Notes: a model not told the origin generated them from the letters alone. Numbered from the stretch's first letter, positions 12,161-37,300 are shown. The stretch is 64,000 bases of DNA from Mesostigma viride (GCA_009746045.1 RPFO01000002.1:1953006-2017005); one strand, 5' to 3'. Program-made: numbers and translations.

Positions 12161-12857
12161 CGGATCGAGCGGTAAACCCTTGAATTGAATGCATGAGAAT
12201 GCCTACGGTTCTAATGGGTAATTGCCCGACGCGAGTACTCAAGTAGGGGGCAGGGCCCTGGTTGACACGATTGCGCCCGTGGCGGGTGATTCGCGTCTTC
12301 CCTAACAGAGGACGCTTATTAGCCTCCACTATATACGTGATGCCATGCTAGCTTATTCTGCATCTTTTATTCGTCACGTACGCATAACCCCCACCGACAA
12401 TTGGGGTTTTCATCCTTCATAACTGTTTGCCACCTATCTTTACGAGTCACCTGCCTCCATATTACAGAACGACCTGAAGCCGGCCGCCCGGGCATGAGCC
12501 CGTTCCTCCTAGGGTAGCACATGTCTAATCCCACAGCCTATCACGAAAAGTCCAGTGGCGACCTTCCCGTGTGCGGCCAGCTGGGGCTCGCCATGCATGA
12601 GGACGAAGCGCCGGCCCTGGCTGGGCAGACGTGAAGGATACCCCATATCAAAAGATCGGCACGGCTCAGTGCCAGCCCCCTATTCAATGAGCTAGGAAGC
12701 AAGCTTTGGCGGCGAGAATTGATCTGTCAGCCCCGGTACAGTGGAAAGACAAATCCGCCGTTACAGATCTCACAAAAGCAAAGGACAGCTGCCGCCACCG
12801 AAAATATTGTCGAGGCACGCAACAAATTGTAAACTAAATGCCACCGAGAATATGTAC

Positions 12858-12905
12858 ATTCATTCATATTCATTCACACGCCCCCGTTGGGGCAGTCACG
12901 GCCGG
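12858..12905 (-). mobile_element. LINE 3' end, minus strand, AATG-type tail
   Basis: A run of Cs (12880-12885), loop GTTG and a matching G run followed by TCACGG gives the same stem-loop layout as at 52993-53015. The minus-strand tail is AATG/AATATG steps (about 12858-12876). Only the end of the element is recognisable. Confidence 0.55.
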
Positions 12906-13440
12906 GGCACAAAATCTTTGAGAGGTACCTTTCATCCCTGACAGGTGTGAAGGATTTATTGCAGTTCATGATATTACATTCCGTAAGAATGTGATTGATA
13001 TAGCAATAGGAATGCCTGGCAAGACCTTTGAAGAGTCTGCCTAATGACCAATCTAACGAGAAAAAAAAAGTGCTCTAACGTCTTCCAGGTTCCCGGAAGA
13101 ATTCCTGGAAAAAGTCTGATAGCCTGTGAGAAGGGAGACAACGGCAGGAGCATCAACATACAGGCAGTCGTGCACACAGTACATTTTCCAATGAGTGACC
13201 AAACACAAGATATTCTGTCAGAAGCCGGCAAGTGGCATGTAACGTTTTAAAAAGCAGTTTAAAACAATGGTAAAATCACCCCAAGCGCTGCCATGCAATA
13301 GAGTGGCAAAATGGGCAGGGAAAAGGGGCCTTTCTTGAGCACTGCTCACCCCATCCCAGTTAGAAATAAGCACAGCCTTACCTAACCCTTCCCTTCCGCA
13401 ACCACCTGTTGATTCAATAATTATATCAATCAATTAACCC

Positions 13441-24393
<10,953 letters not shown>

Positions 24394-25358
24394 CTGCGCA
24401 GTGAAGCAGAACACTTGCTTTTCCAGACGTCAGCAAAACATGGTCGGCGAGAAGAAGAAGCAATTGCGCTTAGCTAGACGTGAGATGGAACCTTGAATCG
24501 CAAACCTACCGGGACATGGGTTGATGAACTTCGACACTTCTTTAAGACGCGTAAAACATGACAGCTGACAGACAGCGTCGCCCGCGTGGATACTCTACCC
24601 TGCACAAGCTCACTTTTTTACAAACTTTGAACCAGCCATCTTCGCTACAGTGTTTGATGCTCTTGAGCTCTAAACCAGCAACGACGAATCACATGCATAA
24701 TTTCCCCGGGGAAGAAAACGATCCGAAGGCTCTAAGAAGCATGCCCAGCGCCTTCAGTCAACTTGGGTCATCGCCGGCTATCGCCGGAGGGTATCAACAG
24801 GGTTAAACTTCAGTATGACTCCACCATGCTATTCCGAGTCAAGCACATAGCAAATCAGGATCGGAATTCTCTTGGATAAGTGGTGTCTGATGAGGTAAGA
24901 ATGGTCTGGAAAATACACTGATAAGCTAGATCGCCAGTTTTTACAGCGCTCGAGCCCTAGTTCTTTATTCGTCATCGATGACATGCACTTCCCGCGCTAT
25001 TATCCTCTGCATTATTTTATTATCTTCAATATGTTTAGATAAATGCAGCCGGACGTATAACCAGCCAGTTAGGCGTCAGCCACGCTGACAATACTCACAA
25101 TACGACGGATTCCCGCCACGTTACTGGCTGCTAGACCCTGCTGACCTGGTTGGCGGCTTTTCACGGCCAGCAGGCATGCCCAACGGTAGCAGGCCGAGCT
25201 CGGCTTTCCGCAGGACCGCGAAGTGGGACGAGCGCAATAATTATATGTAGGCGGGCTATCATGGCGGGTTAAGGAACACGCAACAGTGCAAAAGCGCCGG
25301 TAAAGGCTGTGGATTAATCTGTGAAGTCATGGCGTTGCTATTTAGGGTTAGCTAGGCC
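24394..25358. promoter_or_regulatory. Divergent promoter region between makorin and the RNF123 homologue
   Basis: The first certain makorin exon begins at 24393 (minus) and the RNF123 ATG is at 25359 (plus). The 965 bp between must hold both transcription starts, both 5' UTRs and the unresolved first makorin exon. The stretch is AT-richer than the genes. I cannot assign a TATA box or a named binding site. Confidence 0.55.
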
Positions 25359-28300
25359 ATGGCTATTATGGATCAAAGTAATTCAGGGCCTGAGCATGCG
25401 TTTGGGGCCCATCATGGCCTGGCTGTGCTGTTAGATGGTGCGGGTGCTTCTAGCACGCCCTCCGTGGTCACGCGGGCGGGGCGCCAAAAGGACATCAAAG
25501 AAAAGAGTTTGGATGATAAATTGCGGTGGATATTGGAAATACCGGAGTCCGGGAACAGACCGTGCCCGATGTTGTGTGGTGATTCCGCTGTTGACTTCGT
25601 CAAGGTGCAGCATGTCCTGCATGAGCGTCTAGCGTGCATTGCAACCGCTTGCGCAAGGGCGGACATTGAGAAGGGTAAAGATGGAGACCAAACGAGTAGG
25701 GTAGAGGAGGAAATATCCCAAGACCTGTTGGAAAATGCTGAAAGCGCTAAAACCGCGCCGGGACCGCACGCCCATACTGGCCAGGCGAATGCTGCGAAGG
25801 ATGGGGTGTCCGGCGGTAGCACGTCTGCCCGTGGACGGCTGGGTCCTGAGACCGTGCGCATGCACTGGGAGAGCTGGCCGGCGGAAAGCATTCGCTTTGA
25901 CAACACCGGGCTGAGATTGGAGAGCCATGGAAATTTCTCCAGCGCACGCGCCAACGTGTGCGTGATGGAAGGGCGGTGGATGTACGAGGTGATTCTTGGT
26001 AGCTCCGGCATTCTACAGATCGGCTGGGTGACCATCCACTGCCCCTACACGCACGAGGAAGGCGTGGGCGATGCGCCCGACTCGTACGCTTACGATGGCA
26101 AGCGCGTCGCCAAGTGGAGCGTCGAGTGCACGCCCTACGGTCAGCCCTGGGTGGCCGGTGACATCATCGGCTGCTGCATCGACCTGGACGAGGGCCAGGT
26201 GTCCTTCATGCGCAACGGCGTGCACTTGGGGGTGGCGTTCTCGAACATCCGCAGGTGCGCACGTGGGCTGATGACCCTAAACCCTAAACCCTAAAACCTG
26301 GCAGATGTGCAGGTTCCGCTATTAACCGTCTTCCCTCTTGTCGGGCGGGTCTGCATGAGGCAGGGAAGATGCTGTGTCGCATGTGGCACAGTTGTTTGAG
26401 GAGGGTGGAGTTGAGGGGGTGTATGGCAGAAGTGTGAGATGTGTGGCTGTGTTGTACGGATTGTTTGGCAGTGGCTCGCGCAGACGCACCCGCTGCAGGT
26501 GTGAGCAGTCTTATTGCGATAGGAAGTTATGTGAGAGGCGACAAATGAGCGTGGGGGGTGGGGGGGTGGGGTGGGGGGGTGGGGTGGGGGGTGGGGGTGG
26601 GGGGTGGGGGTGGGGGGTGGGGGGGTGGGGGGTGGGGGGGGGGGTGGGGGGGTGGGGTGGGGGGTGGGTGGGGGGTGGGGGTGGGGGGTGGGGGGTGGGG
26701 GGTCGGGGGGTCGGGGGTGGGGGGGGGGTGGGGGGTGGGGGGGCGAAGGGTGGGGGGGGGGGGTGGGGGTGGGGTGGGGTGGGGTGGGGGGTGGGGGGGT
26801 GAGGGGGGGGGGCTGGGTGGACATGAGTAACAACAGACTCATCTCTCCCACACCCCCCTTTCAACCAGGCCTTTTCATTTGCGCGTCGCCAAAGATATTT
26901 GCCGAAGAGGGGGGGTAGGGGTTATCATTGCTCTTCCCTTCAGCGCTATTTCCTTCATTGCCCATGCACTCCGCTCAAGAGCTCCCCCCCATGGCTCCCC
27001 TTGGCTGTTCCACGCACACTTACTTTCGCGGCTTTTGTTAAACTGCAGCTGTGAATGCAGGTGGGGCCAAGGGTACCTTATGTTAAGAAGAAATAGGAGT
27101 TATGCACTCTTTTGTTTCACCAGGATGTGTCTCCCGGTCCGCGTGTTTATGCATGTGCATGCGCCACAAGGCTCTCCTGTCGCCACGTGGCGTCACCACG
27201 TGGGTCGCATGTGGGTCGCATGGGTCTGTGGTCCTGATCGCCAGTCGAGTGGCTGGGTGCCCTCTTGTGGCTGGGTGCCCTCTTGTGGCTGGGTGCCCTC
27301 TTGTGGCTGGGTGCCCTCTTGTGGCTGGGTGCCCTCTTGTGGCTGGGTGCCCTCTTGTGGCTGGGTGTGTCGTGCACGTGATGACGCGCGCGCCCATCAT
27401 GGCATGCGCCCGCACGATGACGCGCACGCAGGAAGGAGAAAGGGCTGGCCTACTTCCCCGCAATCAGCCTATCCCACGGGGAGAGCTGCACGATCAATTT
27501 CGGCGCGCGGCCCCTGGCGCACCCCCTGCCAGGGTTCCTGCCGCTGCAGCCGCCGCCCCCCGCCACCGAGTGCGAGCATGCGCGCTACCTGCTGGGGTGC
27601 CTGGAGCGGCTGGCGTCCCTTGCGCCCGAGCCAGCGAGTCCCTGCGAGCATGGGGAGGACCGGGCCAAGGGCCGTGTGGACATCGCCGCAGATGCCACGT
27701 GCAACGCAGGAGCTGTGCTTTGCAGAGATGGCAAGGGGCAGGCGGACCAAGACGCACAGGTGGGGGCGACATGCGCTGACAAGCCGCGTGGGCACGAAAG
27801 CACCCACCCCGCCACGCCGCTGCTGGCCCCTGGCTCCCTGACCAGCGAGGACACGGTTCTGTTGGCGTCGGTGCTGAGTGAGCCACTGGCCCCGCTCCTG
27901 TGCAAGCCGTATACCGCCTGCGCCGCGTTAGTGCCCTTCCTACTCTCCCTCGACCGCGCTGGTCAGGCTGCCAGGGACGCGTCAGGGCGGCACCTGTTCG
28001 GCCCCGCGCCCGACGACAGCATGTTCACCCTGGACTACGTCCCTGGGAGGGTCCAGGGGGGAGGCGCCGTGCCCGGGTTCATCCCTCACGTGAGCCTGGA
28101 CAGGGCTGCGCTTGACTACGTGGACAAGGAGCGCGGCAAGGAGCGGGCAAACGCAGTGGCGCCCTCGGTGGAGGCTGCTGCGTCGCCGCCCGCGGTTCCC
28201 CGTCTGCTGGCGCGGGTGGTGGACCTGCTGGCGGTGTCCCTGGAGCCCTGGGAGCTGGGTGGCATGGCCCACCTGTTGATGGAGGAGCTGGGCCTGCGCA

Positions 28301-31300
28301 GCCGGTGCGCGTTCTACGAGCCAAGGGACTGGCCGCGTCATGCGGGTGCGTACCCCTTCCTGTCGCTGGCCTGCGCCCTACTGCGGTGCCAGGACGTGCT
28401 GACTGCGTGGGTCATCAGCCCCGACGCGGGCCGACAGCTGGAGGAGCTGTTCTGTGCAAAGCAGCCCAACCGGGAGGACCTTGCGGCGCTTCTGCCCTCC
28501 GTGTGGTGGCGCGAGGGAGCGGCGGAGGAGGTGCGTTGTGTGCCGGCCGTGTGTGGCTCTTTGCGGTCACTACAACATAGTGTAGTGTGTGTGTGTGTGT
28601 GTGGTCCCTTATGTGTAGTAATGTGAGTGTGGGCATTCGCGTATTTCTGTGTTTGTGAGTACGTGTGTGCATGTGTGCGTGTGTGTGGATGTGTGTGGAT
28701 ATGTGTGCGCGCCTGCAGACATGTCATGCCCCCCCACTGTGCCACCTACTGCATGGACAGGTGGCTATCGTACTATATCTTTTACAACAGCATTGTTGCA
28801 TCCCCCCATCCCGCTTGCGTCGCGGCCCTTTACCCTGCCTCTTTGCTAACATTCCCCCCACCCCCACCCCATGTCATCCCTCCCCTCCCCCCCCCCGCAA
28901 CCCTTGCGCCCCCCCCCAGGCGTGCCCCCCCAGCAACATGATGTCGGCGTGCAGCGCGCTCTCCCATGCGGTGGCAGCCAACGAGGGCAAGGTGGGTGGG
29001 GGCCTGGGGGGGCGCAATGAGAGCAAGGAAGGGGGGGGGGGGGCGGAGTTGCTACCATCTGGTGTGCTGCCAAACAAAGCAAGTGAGGGAGGGGGGGGGC
29101 GGAGAAGAGGCCGGTAGTGTTTTAGCCGGAAGATACATTTGCGGTTCGGGATTTTGGAAACTTTGCCGTAGAATGTGTTTTATTGATAGCCGAATGTCGG
29201 GTCCATGGCATCAAGGGGCGCTGCCATGGCAAGATGGGGTGTGATGAGGCTCGGGTTATGTTTATGCGTGCATCAGTGGAACTCTGCATTCCGCTTACAG
29301 TGGGGGATGTGCGAACTGCCGCTACCCCAAGTGTTTGCCTTTAACTGCACGCCTGGGTGGCATGTGGGTTGCAGTGTATGCCTGTTGGAGGTTTTACGTT
29401 TGAAGCTTCATGTCCATTCATTGTCTACCAGCATGCCGCACCTGTTGTACGTTTGAAGCTTCATGTCCTATTGTCCGTGCTGCCATTAATCATGAGGTGA
29501 CGTATTTTTTTAGGCGTTGTACTGCTGGCGTCTGCTGTGCCTAACACCTGTCACTTGTGGCACATTCTATTTTTGGCTCACTGCCCATGCTGGCATCCGC
29601 TGCCTGCTCCCTTGGGCGGCGCCAGCGGCTTGAGCTCTGCGGCATATTGCTGCGTCACGTGCCGCCACCGCGGCAACAGCTGCCCTGCTGGCACTGCCGC
29701 AGCTACCACCCGCGCCACCTCAGCCCGCTTCGCCTGCGGGAGGGCGCTGCCAGCGACGGTGACGCAGCGTTGACGTCAGCCCTCACCGACGCCCCCGCGG
29801 CGGTCTGGGGCGTTTCCGCAAGCGTGCTGGGGGTAAACCCCCTGGGGCCCCCAGTGGCACCAGCATCATCGACATGCGAGTGGCTGGTGGCTGACGTGGA
29901 CCCTGACCCTGGGGCTGGGAGCGGGCCGGGTGGCCCCCGCCGGCCCCAGGACCTCTTCTCGCGCTTCCTGGGCTACCTGCTGCGCCGCAACCGCAAGGCC
30001 AACAGCAACTTCCAGCCGCCCGGCCTGTCGGACCCCTCCACGTTGCTCTGCGTCTACCTATCCCTCCTGCGGCTGCTGCCCCCCGCGATCCAGGGGCTGC
30101 GGCCAGAGGCCTTCCCCGCGCGGGATCTGCTGGCGAGCCAGGAGGCCGTCTGGCTGGACGTGCCCTGCCTTGGGGGGACCCTGAGCCACCTGCTCAAGAC
30201 ACTCCCCCTCCCCGCCCCACCGGCCGAGAGGGGGCCCAGCGGGGCGCGAGCGGCGAGGGGTGAGTCGCAGCAAGACGCGGCGCCAAGGGACACGGGGGCC
30301 AGCCTGGAGGCGACCGATGTGGAGCCACCACAGACAGGGTCAGGGCCAGCGGCAGGGAACCGCCCAGATGCAGCGCGGGCACCCGACACGGCACAAGGCT
30401 CAGGGCAGGGTGCGGCGGTGCAAGAAGCGGCCGCGGCTCGCCAGGGAGGATCCGCAGAAGAGCAGGGGGCAGGTGCGGGTGGCCATGTGCCAAGCGGTGG
30501 GTCGCACCCGTCCTTGACGCCAGCAGCGTCCGTGTCCGTGTCAGCGTCGTCCATGACACTGACCGCGCTGTCCGCATCATCGGCAGCACCAGCGGCAGCG
30601 GCGGCAAGGGAGGAGGGGTCGACCGACTCCACCTGCCCCCAACGCAGGAGCCGATCAGCACTGGACGCCGGCCCGTCGGGGCTGCATGCTGGCGGCCGCA
30701 TGCCCGGGGAGGGGGGAACAGATGCCGGCGGTGCCGGGTTTGTCAGCATCACATCGGCACCGGGGCTGTGGCAGCTACCACCGGAGCCGAGTGGGTGGGA
30801 CGACCTGTTGCTGTCGGCCAGTGATGCCAGCAAGTTCCAGCTCTTCCACGCCATGCTGCTCCTCTTCCACTTTGGGGTGGCCTCTGTATTCAAGAAGGTA
30901 TGTGCGTGCTGGGGGGGGGGGCGGGGGGGGGTTGCTGCTGGAGGGGGGGGGGGCCAACCATGTTTTTACTTTGCGCAGTGTCCCGTTCCAGTCTTGTGCG
31001 AAAGTGTCCGGGATGTTTTCCACGCGGAAGGCATTTTGCCTCTGCTTGAACACGGGCGGCTCCTCTTGTGTGTTTCTGCTGTCGTCTGTTACTTTTGCAG
31101 TGCTGTTGAACGCTAGTTGTGGTTACTTTCACAGCTGTGTTTTCTTTTTTGTGCTCTATCCTATTCTCCCCAGCACCTATTTTTCACACCCAGCGTGTAT
31201 CGTTTGTGTATCTTATCTTCGTGCCTTGCTGCCTTATTGTACCCCTCCCCTATGCTGCCCCCCCCCTCCCTCCCCGGCCACCCCCGCACAGGCGTCGCAA

Positions 31301-34300
31301 CGTGAGGAGGTGCGTTCGCAGGCCATCAGCCAGCTGGCGGAGAAGGACGCGTCCCTGAGGGGCCGTGCCACCGAGGCCAGCGCCGTGGACAAGAAGGCGC
31401 GCGCGTCGCTGCGCAAGGCAGTGGTGGAGAGTGTGCGCGAGTGCGCGTGGTACGTTATAAATAGCTCGCCAGCGCGCGTGGTATACTATAAATAGGTTGT
31501 GAGCGCGTGGTATACTGTGAAGGCTCGCTGCGTGTGTGTGGATGGTTCGGTGCATGTCCCGTTGCAGTCGTACGTTCAAACATGGATGTGGGCCTGCATG
31601 CATCCTTGTGCGTGTGAGTACGGCTGCATGTGGCTTTGCTTTCTCATTCCATCTCAAGCTTGCCTTGTTTGTGTCATGGCGCGCCCTTGATGGTTAACGT
31701 CGCACTTTATTTTTTTTATTTATTCGCACTTGCTGTGAGCCCATGAGTCGCCGTGCCAGTGGTTCCCGCTCGACCGCATCTGGTGGGAGCAGGCAGCGTT
31801 TGGTATAGGGACAGATGCAGCCCTGGTGGGCTGCGGGAAGGCAGGAGGGGTGGGGGATGCGGCCGCTTCCCCTTGAGGGTTTCATCTCAGGACCAAGACC
31901 CAGGGTGGTGGTGGCAGGTGTGCACAGGGGTGGTGGTGGCAGGTGTGCACAGGGGTGGTGGTGGCAGGTGTGCACAGGGGTGGTAAGCTCGGCAAGCGAC
32001 GGCGGAACCGTTTCTCTTCTTCCCCGTGTGATGTTCCCTGCCCTTGTGTTGCTGCCCATGATGCCTCTAGTCGCATGTTTTGTCGTTACCCCCTGGTGCT
32101 GCCCCAACGGTGCCCGTCATGGATTTAGCACGGTATTGGTATTGGTGTTGGTCCCCCCTCCACCGGAACTTGCCCGTTGGGTCTGCCACCTAACGAGTGC
32201 CTCGTGCTGATGCCGTTGGCGTGTTGATCTCGTGGGCGTGCATTGCGCCGACAACCCTGCCCTGCCACCCCCCCACCGCGCCGCCCTGCCAGGGACCGCG
32301 TCTGCCTGTACCAGCCCTGGAAGCTGCATTCGCTGGCGGCCGTCACCCGCTTCTCGTGCAACCTGCTGAACGTGCTCAGCGAGATGGGCAAGGGGGCGGT
32401 TGGGAAGGCAGAGGCGGGCGCTGCCCAGGGGCAGGGGGGCACAGGCGCTGGGGGCGGCAAGGAGGGGGGTGAGGGCCAAGGTGACGGCATGCAGTCGGCG
32501 GGCAGTGCGGGCGCAAGCAGCGGCGAGAGTGGCGAGGAGGCCAGCCGGGCAGAGCGGGGCCGTGTGCTGCCGTACGTCCCAGAGCTCTACGTGGAGACGC
32601 TGGTGAGTGCGGGCGCGGCGTGCGTGGCCGGATGAGCGGCGTCCGTGCCCTGTGTGGGCGCGGCGTGAGTGGCCGGATGAGCGGGGTCGGCCCAGGGCAC
32701 GGGGATGCTGGTGAGGGTGGAGGATAAGGAGTGGCCGCGGTGAGGTATAGGGAACAGATGTTGGGCAACGTTGGGGGATCATGGGAAGGTGATCAGCGCC
32801 CAGCGCTTGCTCATACAGGGTTGTGTTGTCAAGCACCAAGTGCTGAAAAATATGCCTTGAGAGCCACAGAGATTATGGAGGGGTGAGAGGATGGACAGCA
32901 AGGAGTGCGGGAAAGAAGCTGCAGAGCAGTCGTTCAGGATGATGAACATGAATGGAGATGGGAATATGAAGCCTTGAGAGGAGCCCACTTGTGCGCTTGC
33001 TTACACCGTCCGCATTAGTAGTTTTATATAAATAATTAGCTTCTGTAAAATGTTCTGGCTGAAAACCAGGAAACAAACAAAAGAAAATTAATTAATTAAC
33101 TCCGGGGGCTGAGGACTGGACTAAACAAACAAACAAAATTAAATTAATTATCTCCTGTGGGCTCTGGGTATCACTGACCTCCACTGACTCTAGCCTATGG
33201 CCGGCGAAGGGGGGCCGCCGGGCCGGATTGCCGGCCGAATTTGGGACGGCGTGTACGATATCTACCAAACAAACAAAAGAAATTTATTAATTAAATAAGT
33301 ACCCATGTGCCTTGAACGGCTGCAGGACAAACAAACAAACAAAAGGTTTTGATTAAATAATATAGAACCCGGGACTCTAACTGGCTCCCAACAAACAATC
33401 CAGGGTTATTCATAATGCAAATACGGCAAAAATTGACCCCTAATAACAAACTACTAATGCGGACGGTGTATTCTGATTTGGCACGCCGCAAAGGTGAAAA
33501 CCATTTGCGTTCAGTGCCGGTCCGCGGAAAACTATGCTTATGTTTGGATGAATGATAGTCGTGTGCTTTCCCAGGTGATAGCGGCCAGGTGGCACCAATG
33601 TGACCACCCTCGCAGACCCGGGCCAGGGACCGCTCCCCGCCTGCTGTAGCTCTGGATGGCAAGCATTGTAGCCGTCATGCTCGTGTGGTGTGCCAGCATA
33701 GGATCGCATTCATGCAGCCACTTCGAGGTGGATGTACGTTCGGTGGTTAGTGCCATTTTGCATCAGCCCCGGCTTGATATCTGTGAGCGTGGCTGACGAG
33801 AGGTGCTGTGCCTATTCAGTCTGTGAGCGTTACTGACAAGAGGTGCTGTGCCTATTCAGCGGAACCATGGCACTACATCCTGGTTTACTTCTGCTTTAGT
33901 GCCTGGCTTTATGCCCACGTTGATCGGCATGCCGTCCTCTACAGCCTGCCCAAAATGGTGGCTCCGGTATGTTCTGACCATGCTCAAATGTTATGGGGGT
34001 TGCCCCCTTGGAGTGTTCCGCCATTTCACGACTGTCGCGGCCCGCCCCTTGCCACCTGGTGGGGCGGTGCCAGGTATGTGTGTGCACATCTTGTCGATCA
34101 TCGCGGTGACTCGTTGATTAACACCCTCGGCACCCACCCCTCGTGTGCACGCCCCTTGCCCCGTCGTGCGTGCGCCCCTTGCCCCCTCGTGTGCGCGCCC
34201 CTTGCCCCCTCGTGTGCGCGCCCCTTGCCCCCTCGTGTGCGCGCCCCTTGCCCCCTCGTGTGCGCGCCCCTTGCCCCATCGTGTGCGCGCCCTTTGCCCC

Positions 34301-37300
34301 CTCGTGCGTGCGGTCTGTCCTTGCACCTCCTTACGCACCTTGTTTCCGCCTTACGCCCCCTGTCCCCCCTTGCGCCCACTCCCCCCCCTTACGCCCACTG
34401 CCCCCCATTACCCCCCCTTGTCCCCCCTTGTCATGTCCCTCGTCCCCCTTCCCGCGTCGCGCCAGGTGGATGCTTTCCACATCTTGACGGAGGCCGGGGC
34501 CGCGCATGAGGCAGGCGTGGTGCCCGCGTCGCACGGGCCCACCGCGCACGGCTTTGTGAGTGGCCGCTTGTCCGCCGTAGAGTAGTAGGGTGCTTTCTTT
34601 GCCAGGGCGAGGCAGGGTGCTCGCTATGTTACTTTGATTTAGGCATTTCCATATTAAATGTTTAGGTCTCCACAACTCAGGTGGGTACTCCTTTGTGAGT
34701 AAGGTACCTGCCATCACGAGCTGCCAAGAGGGGCGACCCTGATGGGACGGCCCAGCTCGCCTGCCTGTTGCTCATTGTTGAAGTGTGATCGCGCATGTAA
34801 CTCCCCCACCCACCCTTCAATATTAGGGCACTGGCATGATTGGTGTGTGGGCATTAAATGTTGGGCATGTCATCAGTCTCGATGTCCCTACGGTGGATAC
34901 ATTGTTTGGATGTATTGGGAAATCATAAGCGGGCTAGGACTGGTGCTCTAGTTTCAGGCCTGTACGCCTGCTGCTTGCCGTGTGCTTGTGAGCGTGTCCC
35001 TGGATGAGCCCTCGTGGAGGAGCGCGTGGCCATGCTTGCGCACGCACATGTCTGCTTGCACACCGCTGTGCTGGCAAGGCTGCTGCTGGAGACGTCTGCA
35101 CAGCGCAAAGTGGCACTTGTTGGCAAGGCTGAGGTATTGCTGGCCACGATGTCCCCTGTACACACGTCTGCGATCGGCCCGGCCTTTTCCGCATGTCGTG
35201 TCCATTAAAAGGATGTTTAAGTTTTGCTGTCTTTGCGTGTGGGGCAGCACGACTATGCTCTTGGCGTGTTCCTGGTATATAAGGAATTATGCTGTCTGGG
35301 CGTGTTCGTGGTATAGGAGTTATGCTGTCTGGGCGTATTCGTGGTATAGGAGTTATGCTGTCTGGGCGTGTTCGTGGTATATATGGGGTTATGCTGTCTG
35401 GGCGTATTCGTGGTATAGGAGTTATGCTGTCTGGGTGTGTTCGTGGTATATATGGGGTTATGCTGTTTGGGCGTGTTCGTGGTATATATGGGGTTATGCT
35501 GTCTGGGCGTATTCGTGGTATATATGGGGTTATGCTGTCTGGGCGTGTTCGTGGTATATATGGGGTTATGCTGTCTGGGCGTGTTCGTGGTATATATGGG
35601 GTTATGCTGTCTGGGCGTGTTCGTGGTATATATGGGGTTATGCTGTCTGGGCGTGTTCGTGGTATATATGGGGCTATGCTGTCTGGGCGTGTTCGTGGTA
35701 TATATGGGGTTATGCTGTCTGGGCGTGTTCGTGGTATATATGGGGTTATGCTGTCTGGGCGTGTTCGTGGTATAGGAGTTATGCTGTCTGGGCGTGTTCG
35801 TGGTATATATGGGGTTATGCTGTCTGGGCGTGTTCGTGGTATATATGGGGTTATGCTGTCTGGGCGTGTTCGTGGTTTATATGGGGTTATGCTGTCTGGG
35901 CGTGTTCGTGGTATATATGGGGTTATGCTGTCTGGGCGTGTTCGTGGTATAGGAGTTATGCTGTCTGGGCGTGTTCGTGGTATATATGGGGTTATGCTGT
36001 CTGGGCGTGTTCGTGGTGTATATGGGGTTATGCTGTCTGGGCGTGTTCGTGGTATATATGGGGTTATGCTGTCTGGGCGTGTTCGTGGTTTATACGGGGT
36101 TATGCTGTCTGGGCGTGTTCGTGGTATATATGGGGTTATGCTGTCTGGGCGTGTTCGTGGTATATATGGGGCTATGCTGTCTGGGCGTGTTCGTGGTTTA
36201 TATGGGGTTATGCTGTCTGGGCGTGTTCGTGGTTTATATGGGGTTATGCTGTCTGGGCGTGTTCGTGGTATATATGGGGTTATGCTGTCTGGGCGTGTTC
36301 GTGGTTTATATGGGGTTATGCTGTCTGGGCGTGTTCGTGGTATATATGGGGTTATGCTGTCTGGGCGTGTTCGTGGTATATATGGGGTTATGCTGTCTGG
36401 GCGTGTTCGTGGTATATATGGGGTTATGCTGTCTGGGCGTGTTCGTGGTGTATATGGGGTTATGCTGTCTGGGCGTGTTCGTGGTTTATATGGGGTTATG
36501 CTGTCTGGGCGTGTTCGTGGTTTATATGGGGTTATGCTGTCTGGGCGTGTTCGTGGTTTATATGGGGTTATGCTGTCTGGGCGTGTTCGTGGTTTATATG
36601 GGGTTATGCTGTCTGGGCGTGTTCGTGGTATATATGGGGTTATGCTGTCTGGGCGTGTTCGTGGTGTATATGGGGTTATGCTGTCTGGGCGTGTTCGTGG
36701 TATATATGGGGTTATGCTGTCTGGGCGTGTTCGTGGTATATATGGGGTTATGCTGTCTGGGCGTGTTCGTGGTTTATATGGGGTTATGCTGTCTGGGCGT
36801 GTTCGTGGTATATATGGGGTTATGCTGTCTGGGCGTATTCGTGGTATAGGGTTATGCTGTCTGGGCGTGTTCGTGGTATATATGGGGTTATGCTGTCTGG
36901 GCGTGTTCGTGGTATATATGGGGTTATGCTGTCTGGGCGTGTTCGTGGTTTATATGGGGTTATGCTGTCTGGGCGTGTTTGTGGTTTATATGGGGTTATG
37001 CTGTCTGGGTGTGTTCGTGGTATATATGGGGTTATGCTGTCTGGGCGTGTTCGTGGTATATATGGGGTTATGCTGTCTGGGCGTGTTCGTGGTATATATG
37101 GGGTTATGCTGTCTGGGCGTGTTCGTGGTATATATGGGGTTATGCTGTCTGGGCGTGTTCGTGGTATATATGGGGTTATGCTGTCTGGGCGTGTTCGTGG
37201 TTTATATGGGGTTATGCTGTCTGGGCGTGTTCGTGGTGTATATGGGGTTATGCTGTCTGGGCGTGTTCGTGGTATATATGGGGTTATGCTGTCTGGGCGT

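Larger units (their letters stand above)
11125..13440. other. Intergenic region between the two convergent makorin copies
   Basis: No gene was recognised. Two LINE-type 3' ends on the minus strand can be seen (12118-12160 and 12860-12905). AT-rich blocks lie at 11740-12120 and 13020-13260. Both makorin copies must terminate transcription here. The paralogue stop codon overlaps TGTAA at 11120-11124, the usual green-algal polyadenylation signal; that may be chance. Confidence 0.45.

Noticed and set aside
34982-35250. A coding exon just left of the satellite
   Set aside because: Exon 7 (ending 34555) and exon 8 (starting 43273) are adjacent in the family alignment as I know it and join in phase 0, so no exon is needed here.
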